A stretch of 38,628 nucleotides of DNA, taken from assembly GCA_036279355.1 (NCBI GenBank), contig DASUJH010000012.1, positions 1 through 38,628 of the forward strand, read 5' to 3'. Below, piece by piece: positions 38,623-38,628 of the stretch. A program made the position numbers and the translations under genes. A model generated the notes under the pieces. That model saw only the letters and a program-made list of their open reading frames with translations. It had not been told where the DNA came from and searched no databases. The DNA is from Gemmatimonadales bacterium (GTDB taxonomy: Bacteria > Gemmatimonadota > Gemmatimonadetes > Gemmatimonadales > GWC2-71-9). Every line of letters starts with the position of its first letter. Positions within the stretch are counted from its first letter, which is position 1.

Positions 38623-38628
38623 ATCGGA

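Noticed and set aside
1-38628. CRISPR arrays, IS elements, phage genes or tRNAs
   Set aside because: No spaced direct repeats, transposase or integrase motifs, or cloverleaf-like sequences were found in the intergenic regions.

Overview
This 38.6 kb window comes from a high-GC bacterial chromosome. It holds housekeeping genes with a didermic cell-envelope flavour: Lgt, a heptosyltransferase-like GT9 enzyme and a class A PBP. The gene content and order, GTG/TTG starts, a PorX-type regulator and leaderless promoters suggest a Gemmatimonadota-like organism. That assignment is inference from memory of gene neighbourhoods; no marker gene was searched. I see no insertion sequence, phage, CRISPR array, rRNA or tRNA.

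Region 1 (1-2104): the 3' end of a cytochrome c-FTR1 iron permease gene, a short possible gene remnant, and a 36-bp perfect palindrome that probably terminates transcription from both sides.

Region 2 (2105-17486, minus strand): one dense run of twenty genes, mostly joined by 1-29 nt overlaps. Reading 5' to 3' it is yebC, ruvC, ruvA, a zinc-ribbon microprotein, ruvB, queA, tgt, yajC, def, fmt, thiE, thiS, thiG, rsmB, a PASTA protein, rpe, a TlpA-like thioredoxin, ybbR, tsaD and lgt. It combines Holliday-junction processing, tRNA/rRNA modification, formyl-Met handling, protein export, thiamine thiazole synthesis and lipoprotein maturation. Upstream on the same strand lie a hypothetical gene and a GT9 glycosyltransferase.

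Region 3 (18957-22847): a divergent promoter region, then a plus-strand operon of a PorX-like response regulator/PglZ phosphatase, a CgeB-like glycosyltransferase and a GT4 glycosyltransferase.

Region 4 (22876-29008): a patatin-like lipase fused to a C-terminal ferredoxin (minus), an orphan OppC-type permease, a class V aminotransferase-fold enzyme, a HerA-like ATPase (plus) and tyrS (minus).

Region 5 (29068-33814): PBP1A, an amidohydrolase/deaminase, argR and an HNH endonuclease-like gene.

Region 6 (33769-38628): a VanZ-like membrane protein opposite an operon of a polysaccharide deacetylase, a FemAB-like protein and a DegT-type aminotransferase. This resembles an exosortase-associated (XrtA-type) exopolysaccharide locus without a visible exosortase. 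The window ends in a cyclic-di-GMP-I (GEMM) riboswitch whose target gene lies beyond the edge.

A recurring theme is a -10-like hexamer 6-7 nt before the start codon (porX, PBP1A, tyrS, the deacetylase and the GT9 gene). This implies leaderless mRNAs, in contrast to the overlap-coupled or Shine-Dalgarno-led starts elsewhere.
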